Shown here in pieces: positions 25,539-35,387 of a stretch of DNA of 64,000 nt (positions are counted from its first letter, which is position 1; each line of letters opens with the position of its first letter). A model generated the notes under the pieces. The model did not search any database and was not told the DNA's origin. It was given only the letters and a program-made list of their open reading frames with translations. Origin of the DNA: Mariniblastus sp. (GTDB taxonomy: Bacteria > Planctomycetota > Planctomycetia > Pirellulales > Pirellulaceae). Position numbers and translations under genes: made by a program. The stretch is from positions 119,730-183,729 of the forward strand of contig WTFU01000063.1 in assembly GCA_011523945.1 (NCBI GenBank), in the 5' to 3' direction.

Positions 25539-28322
25539 TTACGGTAAAAAAGCAAACTCGTTCGAATTCAACAGGGCACGACATACAAGTGCAAGACTCT
25601 GTTCTTCAGCCAGTGCCGTACATGCTGCCTTTTCGGTTGCATCAGGGCTTCTACCAAGTAGTAACTCGAAGCATCGGTTTACCGCTGCCGCCATTTGATT
25701 GTTTGCATCCTTCAAGGCGCGTTGAGCAATTAAATTGGATTGTTCGATGACAAAATCGCTGTTCAAAAGATTGAGTGCCTGAAGTGGTGTCGTCGAAACA
25801 GGCCGTTTAGGACGAACCTGACCGCAGTCTGGAAAATCAAACGCTGTGAACATTCGATCGTCGACGCGTCGCATGCGTTCCTGATAGATCATGCGGCGCC
25901 ATGTTGTTTCACTGTGGTTGTCGAGGACCTCCCATTGGGCGTAACGTTTTTTTACGTTATGAATCCGGTAGCTCTTACCGCCGATAGACGGGTCGAGCGA
26001 ACCGGAGGCTTGAACGATCGAATCTCGAATTGCCTCTGCGGTCATTCGCCTTGGTGGAAATCGCCACAGTAATGCTGAGCCGGCATCTCGGGAGATTCCA
26101 TCGGTTCGAGGAGCACTGGATTGCCGGAACGCGTCAGACATAACTAACAACCGAATCATACGTTTCATAGACCATGGTTTTTCCGAAGATTCATCCAGCG
26201 GTTGGCCTAACGAATTTACAGAGGGTTGAACCAATTCACTGGCGAGCCAGTCAAGTAGTGCCGGATGCGTTGGTTTGGCTCCCGCCGCTCCAAAGTCACT
26301 GGTGGTAGCGACGATGCCTGTGCCGAAAACATGATGCCAAATACGATTAACGGCTACGCGAGCAGACAGGGGATGGTCAGCCGAGGTAAGCCAATTCGCA
26401 AACGCCTGGCGGCGCTGTTTACCTGTTGATTCCGGAGAAAGGTTTAGCTTGCCATTGATTTCAGTCAAACCGGCTGCAAAGACTTCATCACGCGGGTTTT
26501 CAGGGCTGCCACGAGAAAGCACAAAGGTTCTTTGGGGCTTGATAAGCTTCGCAACAAAACTTGGTTTTGGCCCCTCATCGTTAAGCTCAAGTATAAGCTG
26601 TTTGATCCGATTTACGGTTGCGAGATGGTTTTCGTCATTATCCAACTGTTTGACTTTGTTGGCCATGTAAACTTTTACCCAATTACCTTCCTCGTTGAGG
26701 ATTTCTACATCAAATGGGCTGACATTAAATTTATTTATATTGATCAGATAGTCAGTCTGCATGAAGTCCTGTCGGTTGGAGCTAACTCGAACGCGATTTA
26801 CAAACTGAGGTTTATCAAAAGTAAATTGGACCCAGGGCTTTTCCTTGCTCCCTTTTGGAGCTTTGGCTGCCCATCCCTCGGTGCCGTATTTTCCGTCGTT
26901 GATTTTCCAGAGTTCACCACGAGGCTGTGCAAACTTTTCAGGGGCATTGGCTTTAGTGCCTACCGAGGCCAATGCGAGGTTTTTATTCCATTCCACAGGG
27001 CCAAGGATTTCGAGTTCATCCAGTCTTGCCCCTCCCCAATGAAACGAAATCCGGACGGATTGAGTTTTGGTCGACGGAAAATGCATTTCTCGATAACCAA
27101 TCCAATCCTCTTCCCAGAACTTGGTTTCTTTGAGTTTTGCACGTTGTTCACGGATTAACTGATAGATTTCTTCACCCCGTTTTCGTCGTGGGTGATTTGG
27201 GCCAAGCTCGGGAAAACGGCTTCCGAATTCAATATCCTGAAAGACCGCTGTCATCGCGTAATAGTCAGTGATGGATATTGGATCAAACTTATGGTTATGG
27301 CACCTCGCACAGCCAATCGTCATACCGAGTGCCGAGGCGCCTACCGTTTGTAAAATTTCATCCATGCGATCAGCGCGGGCTTGACGACGCGCCGATGGCT
27401 CCTGACCAACGGTAGCGACGGGAACGTGAGGGCCGGAAACCAAGTATCCTGTGGCTTCACCTACGCCAAGAGTGTCACCGGCGATTTGTTCCCGAAGAAA
27501 TTGATCGTACGGTTTGTTCTCATTGAACGATCGAATTACGTAGTCCCGATAAATCCACGCGTTCTTTCGATAGAGATTGCTTTCAGATCCATTCGTCTCT
27601 GCCCAACGAATTACGTCCAGCCAGTGTTGTGCCCAGCGTTCTCCAAACTGGGGTGATGCTAACAAACGATCAACAAGTTTCTCGTAAGCCGCCTCAGAAT
27701 CCGATTCAAATTCCATCTTAAAAGCTGAAATTTGTTCAGGAGTAGGCGCGATACCTGTCAGCACAATTGACGCGCGGCGAATTAAGGAGATGGCGTCAGT
27801 CGGTTGAGAAAAGTCGAGATTCGCAGTGGCTAATTTTTTTGCCAGAAAAGCGTCCACTGGATTTTTAAATTTGGTTTCGGGCACGGGCGGCCGGACGATT
27901 GTTTGAAATGACCAATGATTGGATTTGACGGCTTCCACCGCTTCCATCTGACCAGGCCAATTCGCACCTTCCGCGATCCAGCGAGTTAGCAGTGCGATTT
28001 CTGCGGCTGGAATTTTATCTTCGTCCGGTGGCATTTCCATGCCTTCTTCGGTGTGGTTAATAACGCTAAGCAAATAACTTTTTTCGGGCTTCCCCGGCAC
28101 GATGGTAGGCTGGCCGTAATCTCCCCCTTTGAGCATTTGCCATCGACGGTCCAGTCTTAGACCAGACTCCTGTTCATCTTCTCCGTGGCAATGGTTGCAG
28201 TGCTCGGCAAATATAGGGGCGATTTGTTTTTCAAAGTCGATTTCCTGGCCATTGAGGTATAAACGTCCCGGGAGGAGTGCGAGAATGGCAAAGGTCACCG
28301 GTAAAATTAAAAACGATTTCAT
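25539..28322 (-). CDS. PSCyt1-DUF1549-DUF1553 cytochrome-type protein
   Basis: A 927-residue secreted protein. After a signal peptide, a PSCyt1 domain carries one haem motif, 'CNHCHGEDEQESGLRLD'. DUF1549 (PSCyt2) follows: 'VDAFLAKKLATANLDFSQPT' and 'FGERWAQHWLDVIRWAETNG'; a second CxxCH appears in 'GMTIGCARCHNHKFDPIS'. A middle insertion of jelly-roll or discoidin character ('FHWGGARLDELEILGPVEW') precedes DUF1553 (PSD1): 'ADHPLSARVAVNRIWHHVFG' and 'TPLQALNLLNSDFV'. The protein is probably periplasmic and could carry electrons. It is separated from the next DUF1501 gene by 66 bases and from the preceding sulfatase-GH50 gene by 39, so it belongs to the same minus-strand operon. The biochemical role of the family is unknown. 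Confidence 0.93.
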   Translation of the reverse strand: MKSFLILPVTFAILALLPGRLYLNGQEIDFEKQIAPIFAEHCNHCHGEDEQESGLRLDRRWQMLKGGDYGQPTIVPGKPEKSYLLSVINHTEEGMEMPPDEDKIPAAEIALLTRWIAEGANWPGQMEAVEAVKSNHWSFQTIVRPPVPETKFKNPVDAFLAKKLATANLDFSQPTDAISLIRRASIVLTGIAPTPEQISAFKMEFESDSEAAYEKLVDRLLASPQFGERWAQHWLDVIRWAETNGSESNLYRKNAWIYRDYVIRSFNENKPYDQFLREQIAGDTLGVGEATGYLVSGPHVPVATVGQEPSARRQARADRMDEILQTVGASALGMTIGCARCHNHKFDPISITDYYAMTAVFQDIEFGSRFPELGPNHPRRKRGEEIYQLIREQRAKLKETKFWEEDWIGYREMHFPSTKTQSVRISFHWGGARLDELEILGPVEWNKNLALASVGTKANAPEKFAQPRGELWKINDGKYGTEGWAAKAPKGSKEKPWVQFTFDKPQFVNRVRVSSNRQDFMQTDYLININKFNVSPFDVEILNEEGNWVKVYMANKVKQLDNDENHLATVNRIKQLILELNDEGPKPSFVAKLIKPQRTFVLSRGSPENPRDEVFAAGLTEINGKLNLSPESTGKQRRQAFANWLTSADHPLSARVAVNRIWHHVFGTGIVATTSDFGAAGAKPTHPALLDWLASELVQPSVNSLGQPLDESSEKPWSMKRMIRLLVMSDAFRQSSAPRTDGISRDAGSALLWRFPPRRMTAEAIRDSIVQASGSLDPSIGGKSYRIHNVKKRYAQWEVLDNHSETTWRRMIYQERMRRVDDRMFTAFDFPDCGQVRPKRPVSTTPLQALNLLNSDFVIEQSNLIAQRALKDANNQMAAAVNRCFELLLGRSPDATEKAACTALAEEQSLALVCRALLNSNEFAFLP

Positions 28323-28361
28323 GGGAATTCCAGGAAAGTTGAAAGTTGGTTCGATTACAGC

Positions 28362-31300
28362 TTATTCATTTCGATCGCTGTTTTCAGTTTCAATCTTATT
28401 TTTATGCACTTTGTATTCTTGCCAAGACAGGGTACCGTCACGGTTGGTATCGGCATCAGGAAAACGTTCAAAGAACTTATTTTTCCAATACTCACCGTCT
28501 CGCTTCGTGACCGATTTTTTTGATTGGGTAGGCAAAGTTCTGGTTGACTGGTTTTCCGCGGGTGCCGGTTGATTTGTCTTCGATACTTCTTGTGGCGGCC
28601 CGATGAGTTGCTCGAGTATCTTCAGGCGGTTCATGTTATTGCCAGCGCGGGCAGGGTACATTTTTTGGGTCGCGGTAGTAACCGAATGAACGAATTCGGG
28701 GTAGGATCGCCCGGTCACATCGACGAAGCCGCATTGATGGTTTTCACGGTCTCTTCTTCCCGCAGCGGATTGGTCGATCCACTGAAACCAATGAACTCCA
28801 ACAAACCGAGGGTCGGCAAGTGCGGTGGAAAGATAATTACTGAAGGCGAGGCCGCGCTGTCGTTGATTCCAAGCTGAGGCAAGCCCCGGACTCGGCACTC
28901 CGCGATCGACTGATCCGATGTGAAATTCACCGGCAAGAATCGGCATATCCACATTTTCGGGAACCTGCCAGGCTCGAACCGTCGAGTCATAGACGTTGAC
29001 AGAGAATACGTCAACATGACCGGCAGCGGCACGCCCGAGAACATTCGGGCCTCGGTGACAACGACAGCCCAGGAATAATTTGTTCGGCAACACTTCGTTA
29101 ATTACTTTTTTAGATTTGGCAAAAAATGCATTAGCAAAATCAAAGTAGTAAGGTTCGATATCCTTTTTCGCAGCAGCAGGGATCTTGCTTGCCTCAGACG
29201 TTAGAACAGTGTTCCAATCCGAGTGATTTGTTTCCCAGGCTTCATTGACCTCATCGAGGGAAGAATATTTTTTCTTCAGTTGTTGAAGCACCCACTGTTT
29301 AGTTGATTCATCATCCGGCATCTCAAAAATAACAGGAGTCAATCGATCCGGCCATTCAAATTCATTGCCTAGAAACAGGCCAAGGCAGTACGGATCATCT
29401 TTTACCGAAGAGAATTTTTCAAGACATTTTCGCAAGTCGGATTCGTAATTATCCCTAAACGGTGATGGAAGTTTTTTTCCCGCCTGCCACCAGATAGATG
29501 CGATCAGAGTGTAGGGGGTCTTGGCGTCCTCTTGAAGCGGTTTACTGCTCCAGGAACCAAGGGTATTGATGCCCCATGCCCGCATGCGGTCATGGATTCC
29601 ATCTCGACTGAGTTTCTTCCAGTTGGGGCCCAAGGCCCTTGCGTAATTCATGGCCGGAAAGTTAACGAAGTCCCGACCTTGATTCTTTTTGAGGCCGGTC
29701 CAGCGGAGTTTATGATTGTCCTCCGGCAGCCATTCGAAAAATCCAGTCTCGCGCCGAGAAGGGGTAACGGGCGTAGCTGATTCGTCTCCTGCAAGACAGA
29801 CGCCAACGGAAAAGAAAAGATAGCCTTCCGGGTCGACAAGCCACCAACGGCCATCAACTTTTTCAGTCCGGAAATGACCAGTAGCTTCCCGCTTGGGCCC
29901 GTCTTTCCAGCCACCGAAACGAGTCCGGTTTTTAGAATTTGCCGTTAACTTGGCGGCTTCCAATTCTTTCGCGAGTGTGGCCTTGAGGTCGGATGTCTGT
30001 TTAATTTTCCCCGGCCAGTCGAGAGAATTGACTTGTCCCAGTTCATCTAAATAAGGCATTGCATGGAGGGCTTTGTCCCGTTCTTCCGTGGCTTCCCAGC
30101 AAACGACGGGATCATTAACGCGAAGGTTGATATTTCCTGTGGAGGATTGCATCTCCAGTTTTAAAGTTCTTACATCCGCAGGATAAAATTTTCGCCAGTG
30201 CATTCTGTGTCCGTTCGGTTTGGAAAGTTGGTCTCGGAACACAGTCGGACCTTGATACGTAGACTCGTCTTGCGGAAACACAAATCCCAGCATCGATTCC
30301 TCTTGGGAAGGTGCTACGCCAAATCCTACGCAATGCCGGGACCAACCCGTCACATTACTGTTGTTTAGCTTGCCATCGACGATCGTCACTCCGGGTTCGT
30401 GATTAAAGAGGGGAACGCCAACGAGTCGGAAGTTTGACACATCCCACTTCTCTCCTTCGTCAGGAACGAATTCAATTGTCAGCGGGGATTTTCCCTGAAC
30501 CATCCAACCGCCACCATCTCGTTTGATGGTGCCTTTGAATTGATCGCTAATTTTGAGTTTTAGCGTTTGGATTGGTTGAAATAAATCGGCGGTGTGAACT
30601 TGGTTGGCAGTAGACTTTGGCTTGGCAGCTGAATTCGTTGGCTTAAAAACGGAGGCCGGCAGTGGTTGGGTACTTCGTGTAGATTCTACAATCCGTTTTA
30701 GTTCTTTGCGCATTTGAATAACTCTGGCCTGCTGTTCTGCGTCATTCAGGAGGTCATTCGTTTCTTTTAAATCAGAGGCCAGATTAAACAAATGAAGGGG
30801 CTTTTGCTCGCGAGATGTAATTAGTTTCCAGTCACCCATCCGAACCATTTTTGCCAGTTGCTGTCCATAGCGAGGTTCCGAGTTGGCCTGAACAAACATT
30901 GAATCTCGGGTGGAGTCAACGCGGTCACCATTGAGTACTGGGAGAAAAGATTCGCTATCGAGGCCTTGGTCGGGTTGGACGGCTTGACCTGTCAAATCAG
31001 CCAATGTCGCATAAATGTCCTGCAGTCCGACCAAGGCATTGGAACGACTTCCCGGAGCAATGACTGATCCTGCTGGCGTGCCGTTGCCCCAGCGAACAAT
31101 CATAGGAATGCGATGGCCTCCCTCCCAGATCGAAGCTTTGCTGCCGCGAAGTCCGCCACATGAGGCGTGTCCAAGTTTTTGAGCTCCCGGTTTACCTCGT
31201 GAAAGCCCGCCGTTATCACTTACGAAAAGAATCAGGGTGTTGTCTAGTTCTCCGTAATGCTGGAGTCGCTCGATCATTTTCCCGAGCGTTACATCTGCCT

Positions 31301-32204
31301 CGAAAAGCATATCGAGGTGAGCATCTCCCGTTGACCCCTTAATTTCTACGCCGGCTAGTTCACGCGGAGGCGTATGAGGTTTGTGACAAGACTCGGTGCA
31401 GTAATGCATGAAGAATGGCTTGCGTTGACCGGTAGCTTGATTGTTGGAAATGTGACGATCGATGAACTGAATTGCTTTGTCTGTCAGAATTGGACCAACT
31501 TGGGAGGAATCCCAGTCGGGAGTTCCAAATCCGGTTTTTAATATAACGGAGTTACCATGAGTTCCTTCATTCCAAATTTTTAATTCTTGGGGGTTCCCAG
31601 CGAGAAGACCATTTTCAAAAGCGATATAAGGCGGTCCCTGAATTCCCTGTGGTAATTCGTAGGCATAGTCGAACCCGAAACTGAATGGGCTGTCTTCAAT
31701 TGGTCGGGAAAAATCAATATCTCGAAAATCGTACTTCCACGAGATGGGTTTACCCGTGGTCTTGCTGTACATTTGGCCGCCCAGATGTACCTTCCCTAAA
31801 AATGCGGTGTGGTAACCCGCTGTCTGCATCAAGTGGCCAAGGGTTCGCTGACCGTCAAGGACCTGGGAAGGCTGATGGAAGATCCATGTGCCGTTTTCCA
31901 GTCTGCCGCGATATGGGTAGTTGCCCGTTAGAACGCTGTATCGGGTAGGCGCGCAAACGGATGAAGGAGAATGCGCATCGGTGAAAAGCATGCCGTCGGT
32001 GGCGAGTTGTTCGAGGTTGGGGAGAGCAACCTTGCTGTCTGCATTATAGGACCGGCAGTCACCGTACCCCATGTCGTCCATAAGAAATAAAATGACATTG
32101 GGAGGTTCATTGGCTGACACCGTCGACGTGATAAATCCGATGCTCAAAGCAATAATTGCCAGGCAAGTAAATGCGGTTGATGATTTTGTTTTCAAAGGGC
32201 TCAT
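28362..32204 (-). CDS. Fusion: sulfatase, GH50 agarase-like glycoside hydrolase, EF-hand tail
   Basis: A 1280-residue secreted protein. Residues ~35-520 are a sulfatase: 'NVILFLMDDMGYGDCR', canonical formylglycine motif C-A-P-T-R, 'LGKVHLGG' and 'LFVSDNGGLSRG'. Residues ~545-760 resemble a beta-sandwich carbohydrate-binding region. Residues ~770-1190 match GH50 beta-agarase: 'WGINTLGSWS', acid/base Glu in 'GLFLGNEFEW', 'KLFLGCRCHRG', nucleophile Glu in 'ILAGEFHIGSVDRG', and the diagnostic 'GVHWFQWIDQSAAGR'. The tail contains a calcium loop D-T-N-R-D-G-T-L-S-W-Q-E (residues 1252-1263). The polypeptide may desulfate and then cut an agar- or porphyran-like galactan. Lying fourth in a chain of sulfatase genes, it has 9 bases to the preceding gene. 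Confidence 0.88.
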   Translation of the reverse strand: MSPLKTKSSTAFTCLAIIALSIGFITSTVSANEPPNVILFLMDDMGYGDCRSYNADSKVALPNLEQLATDGMLFTDAHSPSSVCAPTRYSVLTGNYPYRGRLENGTWIFHQPSQVLDGQRTLGHLMQTAGYHTAFLGKVHLGGQMYSKTTGKPISWKYDFRDIDFSRPIEDSPFSFGFDYAYELPQGIQGPPYIAFENGLLAGNPQELKIWNEGTHGNSVILKTGFGTPDWDSSQVGPILTDKAIQFIDRHISNNQATGQRKPFFMHYCTESCHKPHTPPRELAGVEIKGSTGDAHLDMLFEADVTLGKMIERLQHYGELDNTLILFVSDNGGLSRGKPGAQKLGHASCGGLRGSKASIWEGGHRIPMIVRWGNGTPAGSVIAPGSRSNALVGLQDIYATLADLTGQAVQPDQGLDSESFLPVLNGDRVDSTRDSMFVQANSEPRYGQQLAKMVRMGDWKLITSREQKPLHLFNLASDLKETNDLLNDAEQQARVIQMRKELKRIVESTRSTQPLPASVFKPTNSAAKPKSTANQVHTADLFQPIQTLKLKISDQFKGTIKRDGGGWMVQGKSPLTIEFVPDEGEKWDVSNFRLVGVPLFNHEPGVTIVDGKLNNSNVTGWSRHCVGFGVAPSQEESMLGFVFPQDESTYQGPTVFRDQLSKPNGHRMHWRKFYPADVRTLKLEMQSSTGNINLRVNDPVVCWEATEERDKALHAMPYLDELGQVNSLDWPGKIKQTSDLKATLAKELEAAKLTANSKNRTRFGGWKDGPKREATGHFRTEKVDGRWWLVDPEGYLFFSVGVCLAGDESATPVTPSRRETGFFEWLPEDNHKLRWTGLKKNQGRDFVNFPAMNYARALGPNWKKLSRDGIHDRMRAWGINTLGSWSSKPLQEDAKTPYTLIASIWWQAGKKLPSPFRDNYESDLRKCLEKFSSVKDDPYCLGLFLGNEFEWPDRLTPVIFEMPDDESTKQWVLQQLKKKYSSLDEVNEAWETNHSDWNTVLTSEASKIPAAAKKDIEPYYFDFANAFFAKSKKVINEVLPNKLFLGCRCHRGPNVLGRAAAGHVDVFSVNVYDSTVRAWQVPENVDMPILAGEFHIGSVDRGVPSPGLASAWNQRQRGLAFSNYLSTALADPRFVGVHWFQWIDQSAAGRRDRENHQCGFVDVTGRSYPEFVHSVTTATQKMYPARAGNNMNRLKILEQLIGPPQEVSKTNQPAPAENQSTRTLPTQSKKSVTKRDGEYWKNKFFERFPDADTNRDGTLSWQEYKVHKNKIETENSDRNE
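28416..28451 (-). other. EF-hand-like calcium loop in sulfatase-GH50 tail
   Basis: This 12-residue loop, D-T-N-R-D-G-T-L-S-W-Q-E, has acidic or Asn ligands at positions 1, 3, 5 and 12 and Gly at 6. The preceding 'YWKNKFFERFPDA' matches the context of two loops in the first sulfatase of the operon, so the three are copies of one module. Confidence 0.75.
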
Positions 32205-32213
32205 AAATAAAAG

Positions 32214-33827
32214 TCAGTTAGAATTCTGCGTGTTGATTTGAAGTTCAGGAACCATTTCGTTCAAACGAGCTCGCATGGATCGCAACATAGGTTGGTGATT
32301 CTTATGAGACGCAAGATTATTCCATTCGTAGGGATCTTTATTGTGATCGTAGAGTTCTTCGTTTCCATTCCGGTACCGGATGTATCGCCAGTCCGTTGAA
32401 CGGATAGACCAATTTTGATTTTTAAGATCGAACTTTTGAAGTTTGTCGAGTTTCAAATACTCGCCGACAAAGATCATCGAAAGCGCAGTATCCGGCCCTT
32501 CCCACGCTCCCTGTTTAGGGTTTTCAATTAGCGGGCGGATGCTGTGACCATCCAGTTTTGCGCCCTGGTTGTTTTTGCGTGTATCACCGTCGAGAGCACA
32601 TAAATCAACAAGCGTCGGGTATAGGTCGATCAACGAAATTGGCTTTTGACAGCGGACGCCTGTCTCTTTCAAGCCGGGCACTCGGATAATGAACGGGACT
32701 CGGGTGCTCTCCTCCCACGGAGAATTTTTGAATAAGTAGTCCTTTTCACCCATATTCCATCCGTGGTCACTCGTTACCACGATAATGGTATTGTTGCGAA
32801 TAGAAGGATCGGGGGATGAATCAATTGCATCGACGATTTTTCCAATACACTCATCAACTGCAGCGACTCCGGCAAGGTAGGCTTGAGTAAACGCTTTAAG
32901 AGCATCCTCTCGAGTTGGGTACGAGTCTAATAATGTTCGATAGTATCTCAGACCTTTTTGCTCGGGCGCATAGACGTCTGCGTAATAGGTGTCTTCGGCA
33001 TCTCCGGAACGAATAACAGGTAGCTGGACATCCTCGATTGGAAATAAATCAAAAAACTTCTTGGGGACATGGATGGGTGTATGCGGACGGATTAACCCTA
33101 TGCCTAAAAAGAATGGAGCTTTGAATTCCGGCTCTGAAAAATCACGAATTTGCTCAGCTGCCCATTTTGCGTTTCGTTCGTCAGGGGTCAGATCTCGGTC
33201 GTTTTCTGAGACGTATCGAAACGGCTGCCGTTTTTTCCAGTTGCCATAAATCCATCCACTTTCGGGATTGCCGTCATTGGCAAAGGGTACCCTTGAAAGC
33301 GGCGCGAATGAACCGTCCACGGGGCCGATGGCTCGAAATGGCATTGGTACGTCCGGGTGTGCGACTCGCTGAGTCCCATCAAAAACAGAGGGCCCATAAT
33401 CCGCGCGATATTTGAAATCACTCCACTCGTCAGGCTTGCCATGATGCATTAATTTACCGGATCCGGCGACGTGATAGCCATTATCTCGGAAATGCTCCAT
33501 GATCGTTTTTGAGTTTTTTAGGACGGGGTTTTCAAACCATTTGCCCCAGAACAAATTGCCGGAAGTGTGTGGGTAAATGCCCGTTAAAAAACTCGAGCGA
33601 GAGGGCGCGCATACGGGGTTGTTACTGTAAGCGCAATCGAAAGAGACACCGGATTTGGCTAGTGCTTTCATCGAAGGTGTTTTGGCTTGAGGGTGTCCAT
33701 CAAAGCCTTCGACATAGTCGTTGAGGTCATCGCATACAATGAGTACCACGTTAGGACGCTCATCCGCGGCAACCCCTTGGCTAAACGAACCGACGATGGC
33801 GAGCGTGCTGAGTAAGAACAGTTTCAT
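32214..33827 (-). CDS. Secreted sulfatase, iduronate-2-sulfatase-like
   Basis: A 537-residue protein with a signal peptide ending 'GVAADE'. The first metal site is 'NVVLIVCDDLNDYVEGFDGH', a form seen in iduronate-2-sulfatase-like enzymes; the formylglycine motif is canonical C-A-P-S-R in 'NNPVCAPSRSSFLTGIY'. Other family landmarks include 'GSGKLMHHG', 'PFFLGIGLIRPHTPIHVPKK' and 'IIVVTSDHGWNMGEKDYLFK'. C-terminal 'DWRYIRYRNGNEELYDHNKD' is typical of this subfamily. It sits between two other sulfatase genes with gaps of only 2 bases upstream and 9 downstream, so translation is probably coupled. It closely resembles the product of the first gene of the cluster (35388-37367), suggesting duplication. 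The substrate is probably a sulfated polysaccharide or its oligomers. Confidence 0.93.
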   Translation of the reverse strand: MKLFLLSTLAIVGSFSQGVAADERPNVVLIVCDDLNDYVEGFDGHPQAKTPSMKALAKSGVSFDCAYSNNPVCAPSRSSFLTGIYPHTSGNLFWGKWFENPVLKNSKTIMEHFRDNGYHVAGSGKLMHHGKPDEWSDFKYRADYGPSVFDGTQRVAHPDVPMPFRAIGPVDGSFAPLSRVPFANDGNPESGWIYGNWKKRQPFRYVSENDRDLTPDERNAKWAAEQIRDFSEPEFKAPFFLGIGLIRPHTPIHVPKKFFDLFPIEDVQLPVIRSGDAEDTYYADVYAPEQKGLRYYRTLLDSYPTREDALKAFTQAYLAGVAAVDECIGKIVDAIDSSPDPSIRNNTIIVVTSDHGWNMGEKDYLFKNSPWEESTRVPFIIRVPGLKETGVRCQKPISLIDLYPTLVDLCALDGDTRKNNQGAKLDGHSIRPLIENPKQGAWEGPDTALSMIFVGEYLKLDKLQKFDLKNQNWSIRSTDWRYIRYRNGNEELYDHNKDPYEWNNLASHKNHQPMLRSMRARLNEMVPELQINTQNSN

Positions 33828-33829
33828 TT

Positions 33830-35266
33830 TTACTTCCCAGCTTTCTCAGGTGTTTTACGATTTTGTTTTTTTTGAAATGACGGCAAGTGGATTAGACCCA
33901 GGAAAATCGGATCAATTAATTCAGCAGACCATTTTTTTCGCAATGCTTCCAGCTCAGCTAAAACCTCGGGCTCCCGAAGAGCGAGGTTCTTAGATTCGCC
34001 AACGTCGTTTTTCAAATTGTAGAGTTGAGACTTACCTCCTTTAAAAGGTACGACCTGCTTGTAGTCACCACGCCGTACGGCATAGCGTTGTTGATCAAAT
34101 TTTCGAAGGTAAATAGCGTGGTGGGGCGGTGTTTTGATTTCCCCACGGACGTAAGGCACGAGATTGACTCCATCGAGTGGGCGCTGCTCATCCGGGGTGG
34201 CACCACTCAGCGAAGCGATGGTGGCAAAAATATCAAGAGAGCTGACGGGTAGATCATAAACAACGCCATTGGGAAATTTAGCAGGCCAACGGGCGGCAAA
34301 GGGCACGCGAAAACCACCCTCCCAGACATCTCCTTTGTTGCCGCGAAGTGGATTGTTTTGAGAGGCGTTTTTTGGCGTTGGCCCACCATTATCCGAGAGA
34401 AAAAAGATGAGCGTGTTTTGTTCGAGGTGATTGGTTTTGAGCGTTTCGAGTAGCTTCCCAACGCCGTCGTCGACGGCGCTGACCATGGCAGCATAAGTTC
34501 TGCGTTTAGGATTCTTTATGCCCTTAAATCGTTCCAAATATTTAGGTGTTGCCTGAAGGGGTAAATGCGGTGCGTTGTAAGATAAAAATAAAAAGAATGG
34601 TTGTTCTTTATTTTTTTCTACGAACCGGACGGCAGCATCTGAAAATTCATCCGTTAAATACTTAGTCGTTTTGACCGGTGTGCGACCATTCAAAATCAAG
34701 GTTCGGTAACTTTCATTCTCATTTCTGGCTGCGGCACTGTCCTCGAGTGTGAGTTCCTCCGGAAGGTAACGATGACCGCCACCGAGGTGCCCGAAAAACT
34801 CGTGAAATCCACGATTGAGTGGATGATGTTTTTGATTAGCACCAAGATGCCATTTACCAACGACTCCGCAACGATAGCCGGTTTTGCCAAGCGCTTCAGC
34901 CATGGTAGTTTCGCTCAATGGGAGTCCCATGTTGGGGTCATTCGGTAAATATTGTGGATTCCGTTCGAATCCAAATCTCTGGGGATATCGTCCAGTGATG
35001 AAACCGGCACGGCTGGGTCCACAAACCGAGTAAGAAACGTAAGCGTTGGTGAACTTCACCCCAGCGTTGGCGATCGAATCAATATGAGGGGTGGGGATGT
35101 CGGTGCATCCATTAAACCCAACGTCGGCGTATCCAAGGTCATCGGTCATTATCACGATTAAGTTTGGCGCTGTTTGGTCGTGCCCGTGCGCGCTCGCATC
35201 CGTAGAAATTGCCAACAATAAATTGGAAAAGGAAAGTATGGCGATTAAAAACTGCATAGATTTCAT
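33830..35266 (-). CDS. Secreted arylsulfatase A-like sulfatase
   Basis: A 478-residue protein with a signal peptide ending near 'STDASAH'. It begins 'NLIVIMTDDLGYADVGFNGC', and its formylglycine motif is C-G-P-S-R in 'SYSVCGPSRAGFITGRYPQR'. 'GVVGKWHLGANQKHHPLNRG' and 'LIFFLSDNGGPTPKNASQNN' are the Lys/His and second metal sites, and the product fits the arylsulfatase A/N-acetylgalactosamine-6-sulfatase-like S1 branch. It is a different type from its two cluster neighbours, so the operon combines at least two sulfatase subfamilies. Its stop lies 2 bases from the next gene's start, and 121 bases separate its start from the first gene of the cluster; that gap could hold an internal promoter. Confidence 0.93.
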   Translation of the reverse strand: MKSMQFLIAILSFSNLLLAISTDASAHGHDQTAPNLIVIMTDDLGYADVGFNGCTDIPTPHIDSIANAGVKFTNAYVSYSVCGPSRAGFITGRYPQRFGFERNPQYLPNDPNMGLPLSETTMAEALGKTGYRCGVVGKWHLGANQKHHPLNRGFHEFFGHLGGGHRYLPEELTLEDSAAARNENESYRTLILNGRTPVKTTKYLTDEFSDAAVRFVEKNKEQPFFLFLSYNAPHLPLQATPKYLERFKGIKNPKRRTYAAMVSAVDDGVGKLLETLKTNHLEQNTLIFFLSDNGGPTPKNASQNNPLRGNKGDVWEGGFRVPFAARWPAKFPNGVVYDLPVSSLDIFATIASLSGATPDEQRPLDGVNLVPYVRGEIKTPPHHAIYLRKFDQQRYAVRRGDYKQVVPFKGGKSQLYNLKNDVGESKNLALREPEVLAELEALRKKWSAELIDPIFLGLIHLPSFQKKQNRKTPEKAGK

Positions 35267-35387
35267 TGGGTTTAGAATGGAGATTGCTTGGTGGTTGAGT
35301 CTGTCGAGAGATGCAATTGAATAAAAAGTAAGGGTCGCTAACCAATGATTTTCAATTTGACTGAACAGATCGGTAAACCATTGGTAA

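Noticed and set aside
26532..27158. 208-residue plus-strand frame inside the PSCyt1/DUF1553 gene
   Set aside because: Antisense shadow of a clear multidomain gene; its protein lacks recognisable motifs.
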